From assembly GCA_010029175.1 (NCBI GenBank), contig RGNC01000024.1, forward strand, positions 1 through 18,803: 18,803 nucleotides of DNA, read 5' to 3'. The notes below the pieces were generated by a model, which made no database searches, was not told the DNA's origin, and saw nothing but the letters and a program-made list of their open reading frames with translations. This DNA comes from Synechococcaceae bacterium WB8_1B_136 (lineage in GTDB: Bacteria; Cyanobacteriota; Cyanobacteriia; PCC-6307; Cyanobiaceae). The translations under genes and the position numbers were made by a program. Shown in pieces: positions 1-11,649 of this stretch (positions are counted from its first letter, which is position 1; every line of letters starts with the position of its first letter).

Positions 1-920
1 TGGCGTTCCACCGCCAGGCTGTCGTACGGGGGGCGCAGCCGCAGGCCGCCCCGGGGAATGGTGCCGAGCCCGCGCCAGGGGGTGTCTTCCGGTTGGAACA
101 CCGCCTCCACCAGGGCCCGAGCGGAGCCATTGCCGCACTCCCGCACCGCCCGCCGGTAGACGTTCTCCAGCCGCTGCTCGCCGCGCTCCAGCTGGCGCAC
201 GCAGTGCAGGATTCCCCGCAGCAGCTCGTTGGCCTCAAAGCCCGTCACCACGATTGGCCGGCGGTGGCGCTCCACCAGTTGCCCATAGGCCTCCTCCCCC
301 ATCACGGTGCAGACATGGCCGGCCGCCAGCACCCCTTGCACCCTGCAGGCGGGGTTGCTCAACATCACCTCCAGCACCGGCGGCACCCGCACGTGGCCCA
401 CCAGCAGAGCCAGGTTGGTGAGCCCCTCCGCCAGGGCTCGCTGGGCCAGAAGCGCTGTGGAGGGCGCGGTGGTTTCAAAGCCCACAGCGAAGAACACCAC
501 CAGTCGCTCGGGGTGGCGCCGAGCCAGCTCCAGCACGTCGAGCGGCGCGTAGACGACCCGTACATCGGCGCCGGCGGCCCTCCGTTCCAGCAGGGTGCGG
601 CCTTGGCTGCCGGGAACCTGCCAGCTGGGCACCTGACTGCCGGGCACCCGCAGCATGTCGCCGAAGGAGCAGAGGATCACATCGGGCTGGGCCGCCAGCT
701 CCAGGGCCTGGTCGATGCGCTCGCTGGCCGTCACGCACACCGGACAGCCGGGGCCATGGATCAGGGTGATCTCCGGCGGCAGCAGCTGGTCGATGCCGTG
801 GCGCAGCAGGGCGTGGGTCTGGCCGCCGCAGACCTCCATCAGGGTCCAGGGCCGGCTGCAGCAGCGGCGGATCTCCTCCAGCAGCTGCTCTGGGCTGGCG
901 GGAGCGGGAACACCACTCAC
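1..920 (-). CDS. hypD: HypD, hydrogenase Fe-ligand maturation protein (C-terminus cut by window edge)
   Basis: HypD is the Fe-S scaffold that, with HypC, assembles the Fe(CN)2CO group of [NiFe]-hydrogenase. About 306 codons are visible, and the family is about 360-380 residues, so the C-terminal cysteine cluster lies outside the window. Visible family motifs are CGGQTH (about residue 30), GPGCPVCV (about 54-61), SFGDMLRVPGS (about 84-94) and AVGFETTAP (about 145). The start is GTG at 920; its first four bases GTGA overlap the TGA of the upstream gene, and GGAGGG at 934-929 lies 8 nt away. A second GTG at 923 is possible. Just after RVPGS the protein carries a threefold 5-residue repeat (603-647), which looks like an insertion of about 10 residues relative to the family as I remember it. 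It is the last visible gene of the hox-hyp operon. Confidence 0.95.
   Translation of the reverse strand, partial: MSGVPAPASPEQLLEEIRRCCSRPWTLMEVCGGQTHALLRHGIDQLLPPEITLIHGPGCPVCVTASERIDQALELAAQPDVILCSFGDMLRVPGSQVPSWQVPGSQGRTLLERRAAGADVRVVYAPLDVLELARRHPERLVVFFAVGFETTAPSTALLAQRALAEGLTNLALLVGHVRVPPVLEVMLSNPACRVQGVLAAGHVCTVMGEEAYGQLVERHRRPIVVTGFEANELLRGILHCVRQLERGEQRLENVYRRAVRECGNGSARALVEAVFQPEDTPWRGLGTIPRGGLRLRPPYDSLAVER
603..647 (-). repeat. Three tandem 15-bp units inside hypD
   Basis: Read on the minus strand, the three adjacent 15-mers are GTGCCCGGCAGTCAG (647-633), GTGCCCAGCTGGCAG (632-618) and GTTCCCGGCAGCCAA (617-603). They encode VPGSQ, VPSWQ and VPGSQ, so the repeat preserves the hypD frame. 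The units differ at several bases, including synonymous ones, so the expansion is not brand new. It lies directly after the conserved FGDMLRVPG segment. Confidence 0.85.
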
Positions 921-1923
921 CACAACGGCCCTCCGTAGCTGCTCAGGGCCCGCAGGTACTGGGCCCGCTCAAACACCTCCGGATCGGGGCAGCGGGCCTG
1001 GCTGAGGCAACCGCGCAGCTCGTCGAGCCCGGCGTGGTCGTGCTGCTCCAGCCAGCCGATCAGCTCCGCCTGGATCTGCCGCAGCTGCCCGGGCCCGTGG
1101 CGCAGCAGCGCCGCCACCACCTGGGTGATCTGCGCCCCCACCATCAGCATCCGCACCACGTCGGCGCCGGAGCCAATGCCGCCGCTGGCCGCCAGGTCCA
1201 GCGGCAGGCGCCCATGCAACAGGCCGATCCAGCGCAGTGGCAGCCGCTGGTCGATGGCGCTGCTCAGCTCCAGGTGGGCCACGGTGTCGAGGGTCTCGAT
1301 GTCGACATCGGGTTGGTAGAAGCGGTTGAACAGCACCAGCCCCGCCGCGCCGGCCTCCGCGCACTGGCGGGCCATGTGGCCGAAGCTCGTGTACCAGGGG
1401 CTGAGTTTCACCGCCACCGGCAGAGGTACCGCGGCGCACACCTCCCGCACCACCGCCAGTTGTTCCGCCTCGATCTCGGCCCCACTGCGGCGGCCATCAC
1501 TCGGCACGGCGTAGAGATTGAGCTCGATGGCATCGGCGCCGGCCGCCGCCACCGCCGCGGCGGCGTCGCGCCAGTGGCCGGGGTGGCTGCCATTGAGGCT
1601 GGCGATCACGGGGATGGAGAGGCGCCGGCGCGCCTCGCGGATCTCCGCCAGGTAGCCATCGAGCCCCAGGTGTAGCGGTTCCGTGGCCGGGAGGTAGCTG
1701 AGGGCTTCGCCATAGCTCTCGGCACCGTGCCGTTGGTGGTGCTCCCACTCCTGCCAGTCGCGCTCGATCTGCTCGAGGAACAGCGAATGCAGCACGATGG
1801 CGGCGGCACCCTCGCGCTCCAGCTGCTCCAGCCGCGCTGGATCGGAGCTCAGGGGAGCGGCGGCACCCACCACCAGGGGGGAGCTCAGCTCCAGGCCCAG
1901 GTAGGTGGTGGCCAGGGGGTTGC

Positions 1924-1927
<4 letters not shown>
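917..1927 (-). CDS. Dihydroorotate-dehydrogenase-like FMN protein of the type found beside nifJ
   Basis: This 336-residue protein has the TIM-barrel DHOD fold signature: N-terminal TTYLGLELSSPLVV, barrel strands PVIASLNG, AIELNL and PVAVKLSP, and a C-terminal ASGGIGSGADVVRMLMVGA segment that should bind the FMN phosphate. At the place where class 1 PyrD has an NxSCPN motif carrying the catalytic base, this protein reads ELNLYAVPSD (residues 135-144), with no Cys or Ser at the base position. True dihydroorotate oxidation is therefore doubtful. Such proteins are commonly annotated as DHOD-like and occur next to PFOR genes; their reaction is unknown to me. ATG at 1927 overlaps the nifJ stop as ATGA, with GAGGGG upstream; the TGA overlaps the hypD start. 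A flavin electron-transfer role next to NifJ is inference. Confidence 0.85.
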
Positions 1928-5516
<3,589 letters not shown>

Positions 5517-5520
<4 letters not shown>

Positions 5521-5708
5521 GGCTCCTCCTCCAGCACCGTGAGGGCAAGCCCCACGTGCACCAGCAGCTGATCGCCCACCCGTGCCTCGGGCACGCAGGC
5601 CAGGCTCACCTGGCGCAACACGCCCCCGAAGCTCACCTCCCCCATGCGCCAAAGGGGATCAGGGTGCTCATCGATGCTGATCAGCTCACCGGGCACCGCC
5701 AGGCACAT
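5517..5708 (-). CDS. hypC: HypC, hydrogenase assembly chaperone (short form)
   Basis: HypC carries the Fe(CN)2CO group from HypD to the large subunit HoxH and guards HoxH until cleavage. The N-terminus MCLAVPGELISID has the essential Cys2, and the body MGEVSFGGVLRQVSLACVPE and GDQLLVHVGLAL is typical of cyanobacterial HypC. The protein is only 63 residues and stops at VLEEEP; HypC proteins I remember are about 75-90 residues with a C-terminal helix (EAxxTL type) after VHVGFA. That helix is absent. The TGA overlaps the nifJ ATG as ATGA. Upstream lies the only sizeable gap in the operon (59 bp to hypF), and no good Shine-Dalgarno precedes the ATG. Despite the short length the core fold motifs are intact, so I call it functional. 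Confidence 0.93.
5523..5532 (-). promoter_or_regulatory. Strong Shine-Dalgarno of nifJ, lying inside the last codons of hypC
   Basis: The minus strand reads GGAGGAGGAG then CC before the nifJ ATG. This is among the strongest Shine-Dalgarno matches in the operon. The same bases are the GAG GAG GAG codons giving the EEE tail of HypC, so the end of HypC is shaped by the nifJ ribosome site. It fixes the nifJ start at 5520. Confidence 0.8.
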
Positions 5709-5734
5709 GGCTTGCCACCCGCGGGGTTGTTCTG

Positions 5735-5740
5735 GTTATA
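5735..5740 (-). promoter_or_regulatory. Possible -10 element (TATAAC) of an internal promoter before hypC-nifJ
   Basis: The 59-bp gap 5709-5767 is the only real spacer in the operon. On the minus strand it contains CCTATAACC, an AT-rich hexamer matching TATAAT at five of six positions. At 17 bp upstream there is CGGCCA, which is no -35 match. It could start an internal transcript for hypC-nifJ-DHOD-hypD, but the evidence is one short match. Confidence 0.3.
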
Positions 5741-5767
5741 GGCAGTCCGCTCGGGCTTGGCCGGGAT

Positions 5768-8128
5768 TCACAGCGCCAGCAACTGGCCGATGGGCAGGGC
5801 CGCGTCGTTGCAGGGGAGCTGGCGGGGCCAGAGCGGCTCGATGTCCCGCTGCCGCAGGGCGGCGATGCTGCGCTCCAGCAGCAACTGGTTCTGAAAACAG
5901 CCGCCACTGAGCAGGAAACGCCGCGCCTCCAAGGCCACGGCCAGATCGCCAATGGCGCTGGCCAGGGCCTGGTGGACGGCCAGGGCGATGCTGGCGGGCG
6001 GCAGGCCAGCCGAGAGGTCGGCCAGGAGCTGTTCCAGCAGCGGTTGCCAATCCAGTTGCCATGGCTCCGCCCCCTGAGACGTCCGCAGGGCAATGGCGTA
6101 GGTGCATTGCCCAGGCGGCTGGGCTTCCAGGGCCAGCGCCTCCAGGGCCAGGGCGGCCTGGGCCTCGTAGCTGCAGCGCTGCTGCAGCCCCAGCAGCGAG
6201 GCCACCGCATCAAACAGCCGCCCCACGCTGGAGCACAGCGGGCTCTGCAGCGCCCGACCCAGGGCCACCTCCAGCACGCTCAGCTCCTCCGCCGTGAAGG
6301 CCCCCGCTGTGGATGCCGGCGGCAATCCTGCGGTTCGCTCGCGCCAGCGGTTGCCGAAGGCCGCCACCAGCAGCCCCAGGGCGGCCCGGCGCGGCTCCCG
6401 CAGTGCCTGCTCCCCGCCTGGCAACCGGAACGGCCGCAGCATCGCCACCCGCTCACTGGTGTGGCGGCTCACCCGCAATCCCTCTCCCCCCCAGAGACTT
6501 CCATCCGTGCCCAGGCCGGAGCCATCCCAGGCCACCCCCAGTTCAGGCCCCTCCAGGCCGTGCTCCGCCAGCACCGCCAGCAGGTGGGCATGGTGATGCT
6601 GCACAGATCGCAGCGGCCGCCGCTGGGCTGCCGCCAGGGTCGCGGCTAACTGGCTTGCGGTGTAGCCGCCATGGCGGTCGCAAAGGATCACCGCTGGCTG
6701 AATGCCGTGACGCCCGCACCACTGGGCCTGGGTGCGGCGCAGGTGCTGCCCTCCCGCCAAGCTGCTGAGGTCCCCCAGGTCGGGACTGAGCAGGGCCTGC
6801 TCCGCCTGGTCCGGCGCCTGGCTGCCAAGGCCCAGGGCGATGCTTCCTTTCACCTGGGCTCCGAGGGCCAGCCGCCCTGCCGCCGGCTCGGTGGCGGGCG
6901 GCAGGGCCACGGCGCAGGGGGCGAGGCCGCGTCCCAGCCGCAGCACCAGGGGGCGACCGGCCGCCAGTCGCACCACGCTGTCGTCGATGCGGTTGACGAT
7001 TCGCAGGTTGTGGCACAGGACTCCATCCGCCAGGGCTGCCAGGGTGTCGCTGTCTGCCTCCGGATCCGTGCACAGCGGCTCGCCGGAACGGTTGGCGCTG
7101 GTGGCCACCACCACCCCGCCGAAGGCCTCCAGCAGCAAGTGGTGCACACCGCTGCTGGGGCGCATCACCCCGAGCCAGGGGCTGTGGCCAGCCACCTCAT
7201 CGCTCACCTCGCCGTCCGCCGCCGGGGATCGGCGGCGGAGCAGCAGGATCGGCGCGGCGCTGGAGTTGAACAGCTCGGCCTCGGGGCCGGAGAGTTGGCA
7301 GTGCCGCTCCACCCAGTGCTGCGGGGCCATCAGCGCCAGGGGTTTCTCCGGCCGGCCCTTGCGCCGCCGCAGTTCCGCCACCGCTTGGCCGTTGCGGGCA
7401 TCCACCAGCAACTGGAAGCCGCCCACCCCCTGCAGTGCCACGATCTGGCCTCGCCGCAGGGCCTCGGCCGCGGCGGTGATTGCGGCGGCATCGCCGCTGC
7501 GGCGGTGGTCCGCTCCGGCACCCGTGCATTGCCAGCGCAGCCGGGGCCCGCACTGGGGGCAGCTGATGGTTTGCCCGTGGAAACGCCGATCCTCCGGGTC
7601 GGCATAGTCCCGCTGGCAGAGGGCGCAGAGGGGAAAGGCCGCCAGGCTGGTGTGCTGGCGCTCAAAGGGCAGCTGCTCCACCACGCTGTAGCGGGGGCCG
7701 CAGTGGGTGCAGCTGATGAAGGGGTAGCCGAAGCGCCGATTGCTCGGATCGCGCAGTTCCGCCAGGCACTCGGGGCAGGTGGCCAGATCGGGCGCGATCA
7801 GCGCCGTGGCCGCCCGGTTGGCGCCCGACCGCCCGAGGGTTGCCGGGGCGATGCGAAACCCCGCAGGCTCGCCCTGCACCACGTCCCAGCGGCTGTCGAT
7901 GTGATCGATGCGGCTGTGCACGGGTGGTTGCCGGCGCAGGGCGTCGAGAAAGGCATGGAGCTGGGGCTGCGGGCCCTCCACCACCAGCTCTACGCCTCGG
8001 TGGTCGTTGCGCACCCACCCCCGCAGCTGCAACCCGTGGGCCAGACGATGCACGTGGGGCCGGAAGCCCACCCCCTGCACCCGTCCCTGGATCCGCAGCT
8101 CCAGCCGCCGTTCAGGGGTGAGGGCCAT
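5768..8128 (-). CDS. hypF: HypF, carbamoyltransferase for hydrogenase cyanide ligands
   Basis: HypF uses carbamoyl phosphate and ATP to carbamoylate the C-terminal Cys of HypE, the source of the CN ligands. The 786 residues show all domains in order. An acylphosphatase domain (about 8-95) has GRVQGVGFRPHV. Two zinc fingers follow as C-x2-C-x18-C-x2-C (Cys 118/121/140/143 and 168/171/190/193). Next come a YrdC-like domain (about 205-390, with RRRKGRPEKPLALM and ATSANRSGEPL) and a Kae1-like carbamoyltransferase domain with the metal site HHHAH (about 510), AWDGSGLGTDGSLWGGEGL and a late LSGGCFQNQLLLER. The start at ATG 8128 overlaps the end of hypB by 17 bp and gives the full acylphosphatase domain. 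No truncation or lost key residue is apparent. Confidence 0.97.
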   Translation of the reverse strand: MALTPERRLELRIQGRVQGVGFRPHVHRLAHGLQLRGWVRNDHRGVELVVEGPQPQLHAFLDALRRQPPVHSRIDHIDSRWDVVQGEPAGFRIAPATLGRSGANRAATALIAPDLATCPECLAELRDPSNRRFGYPFISCTHCGPRYSVVEQLPFERQHTSLAAFPLCALCQRDYADPEDRRFHGQTISCPQCGPRLRWQCTGAGADHRRSGDAAAITAAAEALRRGQIVALQGVGGFQLLVDARNGQAVAELRRRKGRPEKPLALMAPQHWVERHCQLSGPEAELFNSSAAPILLLRRRSPAADGEVSDEVAGHSPWLGVMRPSSGVHHLLLEAFGGVVVATSANRSGEPLCTDPEADSDTLAALADGVLCHNLRIVNRIDDSVVRLAAGRPLVLRLGRGLAPCAVALPPATEPAAGRLALGAQVKGSIALGLGSQAPDQAEQALLSPDLGDLSSLAGGQHLRRTQAQWCGRHGIQPAVILCDRHGGYTASQLAATLAAAQRRPLRSVQHHHAHLLAVLAEHGLEGPELGVAWDGSGLGTDGSLWGGEGLRVSRHTSERVAMLRPFRLPGGEQALREPRRAALGLLVAAFGNRWRERTAGLPPASTAGAFTAEELSVLEVALGRALQSPLCSSVGRLFDAVASLLGLQQRCSYEAQAALALEALALEAQPPGQCTYAIALRTSQGAEPWQLDWQPLLEQLLADLSAGLPPASIALAVHQALASAIGDLAVALEARRFLLSGGCFQNQLLLERSIAALRQRDIEPLWPRQLPCNDAALPIGQLLAL

Positions 8129-8813
8129 GGGGTTCCGCCACCGGCAGGTGCTGGCAGAGCCAGCTCACCAGGGGCTCCAGGCCAGATCCGGTGCGGGCCG
8201 AGAGCTCGAACACCCGGGCCCGGGGGGCGATGGACCTGAGGTTGGCCAGGGCCTCCTGCCGCTGAAAGCCAACGGCATCGGCCAGATCGCTCTTGTTGAT
8301 CACCACCGCATCGGCCGATTGAAACAGGGCGGGGTATTTGAGTGGCTTGTCCTCGCCCTCCGTCACCGAGAGCACCGCCAGCCGCAGCTGTTCCCCCAGG
8401 TCGAAGGCCGTGGGGCACACCAGGTTGCCCACGTTCTCGATCACGAGCAGAGTCATGTCGGTGATGTCGAGCTGCTCGAAGGCCGCCGCCACCTGGGGGG
8501 CCTCCAGGTGGCAGAGGTCGCCGGTGCGGATCTGCAGGGCCTGGGCCCCGGCGGCTTGCAGCCGGCGGGCATCGTTATCGGTGGCCAGGTCGCCCACGAT
8601 CACGCCCACGGGCCCCTGGGGCCAGAGGCGGGCCAGCTGCTCCAGCAGGGCGGTTTTGCCTGAGCCCGGTGCCGAGAGCAGATTCAGCGCCAGTAGGCCG
8701 TGGTGCTGGAAGTGGGCGCGGTTGTGCTCGGCCTGGGCGTTGTTTCTGGAGAGCAGGCTCTGCTGCAGCGCAATCAGGCGGTGGGGCCTCTCGCAGCCGC
8801 AGGTGCCGCACAT
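8112..8813 (-). CDS. hypB: HypB, GTPase for nickel insertion
   Basis: HypB is the GTPase that, with HypA, drives nickel delivery to the HoxH precursor. The 233 residues begin MCGTCGC, giving the high-affinity metal motif CxxCxC at Cys2/5/7. The P-loop SAPGSGKT is at 47-54, ENVGNLVCP with the dimer-interface Cys133 at 126-134, and the guanine-specificity motif NKSD at 173-176. There is no histidine-rich nickel-storage stretch, only scattered His around 30-38. The ATG follows directly after the hypA TAG with no gap, and GGAGGT lies 7 nt upstream inside hypA. The 3' end overlaps hypF by 17 bp. Confidence 0.97.
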   Translation of the reverse strand: MCGTCGCERPHRLIALQQSLLSRNNAQAEHNRAHFQHHGLLALNLLSAPGSGKTALLEQLARLWPQGPVGVIVGDLATDNDARRLQAAGAQALQIRTGDLCHLEAPQVAAAFEQLDITDMTLLVIENVGNLVCPTAFDLGEQLRLAVLSVTEGEDKPLKYPALFQSADAVVINKSDLADAVGFQRQEALANLRSIAPRARVFELSARTGSGLEPLVSWLCQHLPVAEPHGPHP

Positions 8814-9182
8814 CTACGACACCTCCAGGGCCACCAGTTCCAGCTCCCGCCCCCGCAGCACCTGGGTCGAGAGGGCACCGCAGCGGGGGCAGGCGTGAAT
8901 CACGTCCGATGGGGCGAACTCCTGCTGGCAGTCTGCGCAGAAACAGACCGTTCGGACGACCTCCAGCTCCAACGTCGACCCCTGGGTGTCGATCGAGCCA
9001 GATCCATCGCCAGGTTCGCGATCGGCCATCACCACAGCGAAGGCGGAGCGCAGGGCGTCGGCATCCACACCTGAGAGGCTGCCGATCCGCAGCTGCAGCC
9101 GATGGATGCGGCTGGCACCCTCCCGGCTGGCGGCCTCTTCCGCCAGGTGGCGCAGCTCTGCCATCAGCGCCAGTTCATGCAT
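8814..9182 (-). CDS. hypA: HypA, nickel metallochaperone
   Basis: HypA binds nickel through the N-terminal Met-His-Glu and passes it with HypB to the hydrogenase large subunit. The 122-residue protein starts MHELALMAEL, keeping His2 and Glu3. The zinc-finger cysteines are Cys82/85 (CADC) and Cys98/101 (CPRC), with an additional Cys80. The ATG at 9182 lies within the last codons of hoxW (8-bp overlap), with AGGAG about 10 nt upstream. The stop TAG directly abuts the hypB ATG, so translation of the two is probably coupled, fitting their shared job. Confidence 0.96.
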   Translation of the reverse strand: MHELALMAELRHLAEEAASREGASRIHRLQLRIGSLSGVDADALRSAFAVVMADREPGDGSGSIDTQGSTLELEVVRTVCFCADCQQEFAPSDVIHACPRCGALSTQVLRGRELELVALEVS

Positions 9183-9642
9183 CGCCAGCTCGCTCCTGGG
9201 CCCAGCCCCGCAACAGCGCCACGGCCGGCTCCATGGCCCGGGCGGCGGCAGGGGAGAGCCGATCGCCGATCGTGAGTTCGTGTGCCGGCATCAACAGCAG
9301 CCAGGCCGGTGGCTGGCTGCCATAGAGCTGGCGGCAGAGCCCCAGCAGATCCCCGGGCGAGAGCTGATGGCTGAGGGGCTGGCGGCCCTGTCCGTCGCTT
9401 CCCGCCAGGGGTTGCAGCGCCAGGGCTGGGCCTGCAGCGACGTCTGCTGCCAGCGCCGCATCCACAAACACCACCGCCTCGGCCGCGGCGATCAGGGGGG
9501 CCAGCTCGGGCGTGAGCTGGTGCACCGCCTCCACCCGCAGCCCGGGCAGTTCCAGGGCGCTGAGTGCTGCGGCAATGCGCCAGCCAATGCCATCGTCGCT
9601 GCGCATGGTGTTGCCGCAGCCGATCAGCAGGCGCTGGTTCAT
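9175..9642 (-). CDS. hoxW: HoxW, HoxH-specific maturation endopeptidase
   Basis: HoxW removes the C-terminal peptide of the HoxH precursor after nickel insertion. The 155-residue protein matches the HybD/HycI peptidase family: LLIGCGNTMRSDDGIGW at 5-21 with acidic residues 16/17, VFVDA with Asp61, and LSHQLSP with His92. These align with the nickel-sensing residues E16, D62 and H93 that I recall for HybD. I chose ATG 9642 (MNQRLLIGCGN); it overlaps the hoxH stop as ATGA and AGGAG lies 11 nt upstream. The longer in-frame reading back to 9738 is only hoxH in another frame. Its place right after its substrate gene hoxH makes the assignment firm. Confidence 0.95.
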   Translation of the reverse strand: MNQRLLIGCGNTMRSDDGIGWRIAAALSALELPGLRVEAVHQLTPELAPLIAAAEAVVFVDAALAADVAAGPALALQPLAGSDGQGRQPLSHQLSPGDLLGLCRQLYGSQPPAWLLLMPAHELTIGDRLSPAAARAMEPAVALLRGWAQERAGDA

Positions 9643-11084
9643 GGCCGTTGCCGCTCCTGCAGCAGCGCGCCATCGGGGCCGATCAGCTGCACATGCAGCG
9701 GCATCTGGCCGGCGGCGTGGGTGGAGCACGACAGGCATGGATCAAAACAGCGGATGCCCGCCTCCACCCGGTTCAGCATCGCCTCGCTCAGGTTGCCATC
9801 GCAGAGGTAGTGGCGAGCGATCTGGGTGATCGTGCGGTTCATGGCGCTGTTGTTCTGGCCGGTGGCGATGATCAGGTTCACCTTCTCGATCAGGCCGTTG
9901 GCATCCACCCGGTAGTGGTGGAACAGGGTGCCGCGGGGCGCCTCACTCACGCCCACGGCCTCGTGGCAGTTCACCCCGGCCCGGGCCCGCACATGGGTGG
10001 CGGTGATCTCGGGATCGTCGAGCAGGCGCTCCATCTGCTCCAGGCAGGCCACGATCTCGATCAGCCGAGCCAGGTGATAGAGGAACGAGGCGCACACCAC
10101 CCGTCCGCCCCGCTGGCGCAGTTCCAGCAGCTCCCGATCGGCCCGCTCGCTGCCGATGCGCTCGCAGAGGTTCAGCCGCGCCAGGGGGCCCACGCGATAG
10201 CAGCCGGCCTCGGGGCCGAGGCTTTTGAGATAGGGGAACTTGAGGTAGCTCCAGGGCTCCACCGCTTCCGCCAGGAAGGAGGCGTAGTCGTCTTCCTGAA
10301 GGCCGTCGGCCACCAGGGTGCCATCGCTGGCCATCACCCGGATGCCCCGTCCGCCGTAGTGCTCCCACGTGCCATCGGCTCCCACCAGGCCCAGAAACAG
10401 CGAGGGGAAGTCGCCGAACACCTGCAGTTCCTCCCGCAGTTGGGTGTCGAGCAGGTGCTTGAACAGCTCCAGCCCCTGCTGGGCGATGGCGAAGGCCTCC
10501 GGCAGGCCGGCGCGGATCTGGTTGCGCTGGTCCGGGCTCAGGGGGCTGCGCACCCCTCCCGGCACCGCCCAGGCGGCATGGATCTTGCGCCCCCCGAGGG
10601 CCTCGATCACCCCCTGCCCGAACTGGCGCAGGCGGATGCCGGCGCGGGCCAGGTCGGGGTCGGCCGCAATCAGCCCGAACACGTTGCGCTGGGCTGGATC
10701 GCTGTCCCAGCCCAGCAGGAAATCGGGGCTGCTGAGGTGAAAGAACGACAGGGCATGGCTCTGGGTGAGCTGGGCCAGGTTCATCAGCCGCCGCAGCTTC
10801 TCGGCCGCCGGTGGGATCCCCACCGCCAGGATCTTGTCGCCGGTCTTGGCGGCCGCCAGCAGGTGGCTCACGGGGCAGATGCCGCAGATCCGCGCCGTGA
10901 TCGCCGCCATCTCGGTGAAGGGGCGGCCCTCGCAGAACGCTTCGAAGCCCCGGTACTCCACCACGTGGAAGCGGGCCGTCTCCACGGCACCCGCCTCGTC
11001 GAGGTGGATCGAGATCTTGGCGTGGCCCTCGATGCGGGTCACCGGGTCGATCGTGAGCGTGCGGCGGATGGGTTCGGGGGTCAT
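9639..11084 (-). CDS. hoxH: HoxH, catalytic large subunit of bidirectional [NiFe]-hydrogenase
   Basis: HoxH holds the NiFe(CN)2CO active site that interconverts H2 with protons and electrons in the cytoplasm. The 481-residue precursor starts with the family motif TIDPVTRIEGHAKI. The L1 motif RICGICPVSH at 65-74 supplies Cys67 and Cys70, and the L2 motif DPCLSCSTH at 448-456 supplies Cys450 and Cys453. After His456 there remain 25 residues beginning AAGQMPL, the peptide expected to be cut off by HoxW. All four active-site cysteines are present, so the enzyme should be active. The start ATG 11084 follows hoxY after 13 bp without a clear Shine-Dalgarno; the stop overlaps hoxW. Confidence 0.98.
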   Translation of the reverse strand: MTPEPIRRTLTIDPVTRIEGHAKISIHLDEAGAVETARFHVVEYRGFEAFCEGRPFTEMAAITARICGICPVSHLLAAAKTGDKILAVGIPPAAEKLRRLMNLAQLTQSHALSFFHLSSPDFLLGWDSDPAQRNVFGLIAADPDLARAGIRLRQFGQGVIEALGGRKIHAAWAVPGGVRSPLSPDQRNQIRAGLPEAFAIAQQGLELFKHLLDTQLREELQVFGDFPSLFLGLVGADGTWEHYGGRGIRVMASDGTLVADGLQEDDYASFLAEAVEPWSYLKFPYLKSLGPEAGCYRVGPLARLNLCERIGSERADRELLELRQRGGRVVCASFLYHLARLIEIVACLEQMERLLDDPEITATHVRARAGVNCHEAVGVSEAPRGTLFHHYRVDANGLIEKVNLIIATGQNNSAMNRTITQIARHYLCDGNLSEAMLNRVEAGIRCFDPCLSCSTHAAGQMPLHVQLIGPDGALLQERQRP

Positions 11085-11097
11085 GGCGGCTGCGTGT

Positions 11098-11649
11098 TCA
11101 ACCGAAGCGGATCAGCTCGGGGCCGCTCAGCTCGGGCCAATCCCCCCGCAGCAGCGGTTCGAGGGCCGTTCGGATCCGGTGTGCCGAGGGCGGGCAGCCC
11201 GGCAGGTAGAGATCCACCGGCACCACCTCATGCACGGGCAGCACCCGATCCAGCAGCTCGGGCACGATGCCGGGCGCATGGGGCCGTTGGCCGCTGCCAT
11301 CGGCCAGCTCCAGATAGGCGCGCCGCAGCACCGGATCGGCGCCATGCAGCATGTTGCGCATGCCCGGGATGTTGGCGGTGATGGCGCAGTCGCCGAACGA
11401 CACCAGCACCCTGCTGTTAGCCCGCACCCGCTGGATCAGCGCCAGGTTGTCGGTGTTGGCGACGCCCCCTTCCACCAGGCAAATGTCCACCCCTTCGGGG
11501 AAGGTCTTGGTGTCGCTGGCGATGGGCGAGTAGACGATCTCCGCCAGGTCGGCGAGCTCGATCAGCCACTCGTCGAGATCCAGAAACGACATGTGGCAGC
11601 CGGAGCAGCCCGCCAGCCACACCGTGGCCAGTCGCTTGCGAGGCGTCAT
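11098..11649 (-). CDS. hoxY: HoxY, small subunit of bidirectional [NiFe]-hydrogenase
   Basis: HoxY carries the [4Fe-4S] cluster that links the HoxH active site to the HoxU/F diaphorase. From ATG 11649 it is 183 residues, about the length I recall for Synechocystis HoxY. The proximal-cluster cysteines are Cys15 and Cys18 in LAGCSGCHMSFLDLDEWL, Cys88 in SFGDCAITANIPGMRN and Cys152 in YLPGCPPS. I prefer 11649 because it makes the ATGA overlap used throughout the operon; ATG 11658 would add MDP and is a fair alternative. Longer readings enter hoxU in another frame and show no family match. There is no signal peptide, as expected for a cytoplasmic hydrogenase. Confidence 0.96.
   Translation of the reverse strand: MTPRKRLATVWLAGCSGCHMSFLDLDEWLIELADLAEIVYSPIASDTKTFPEGVDICLVEGGVANTDNLALIQRVRANSRVLVSFGDCAITANIPGMRNMLHGADPVLRRAYLELADGSGQRPHAPGIVPELLDRVLPVHEVVPVDLYLPGCPPSAHRIRTALEPLLRGDWPELSGPELIRFG

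Noticed and set aside
5521..5652. 44-residue N-terminal extension of nifJ
   Set aside because: It is hypC in another frame, and a strong Shine-Dalgarno points to ATG 5520.
6671..8239. 522-codon plus-strand open frame opposite hypF
   Set aside because: No recognisable motif, opposite well-conserved HypF zinc fingers and YrdC domain.
9564..11381. 605-codon plus-strand open frame across hoxW, hoxH and hoxY
   Set aside because: Low-complexity His/Gln/Ala/Gly translation opposite clearly coding genes; a shadow of GC-rich codon use.
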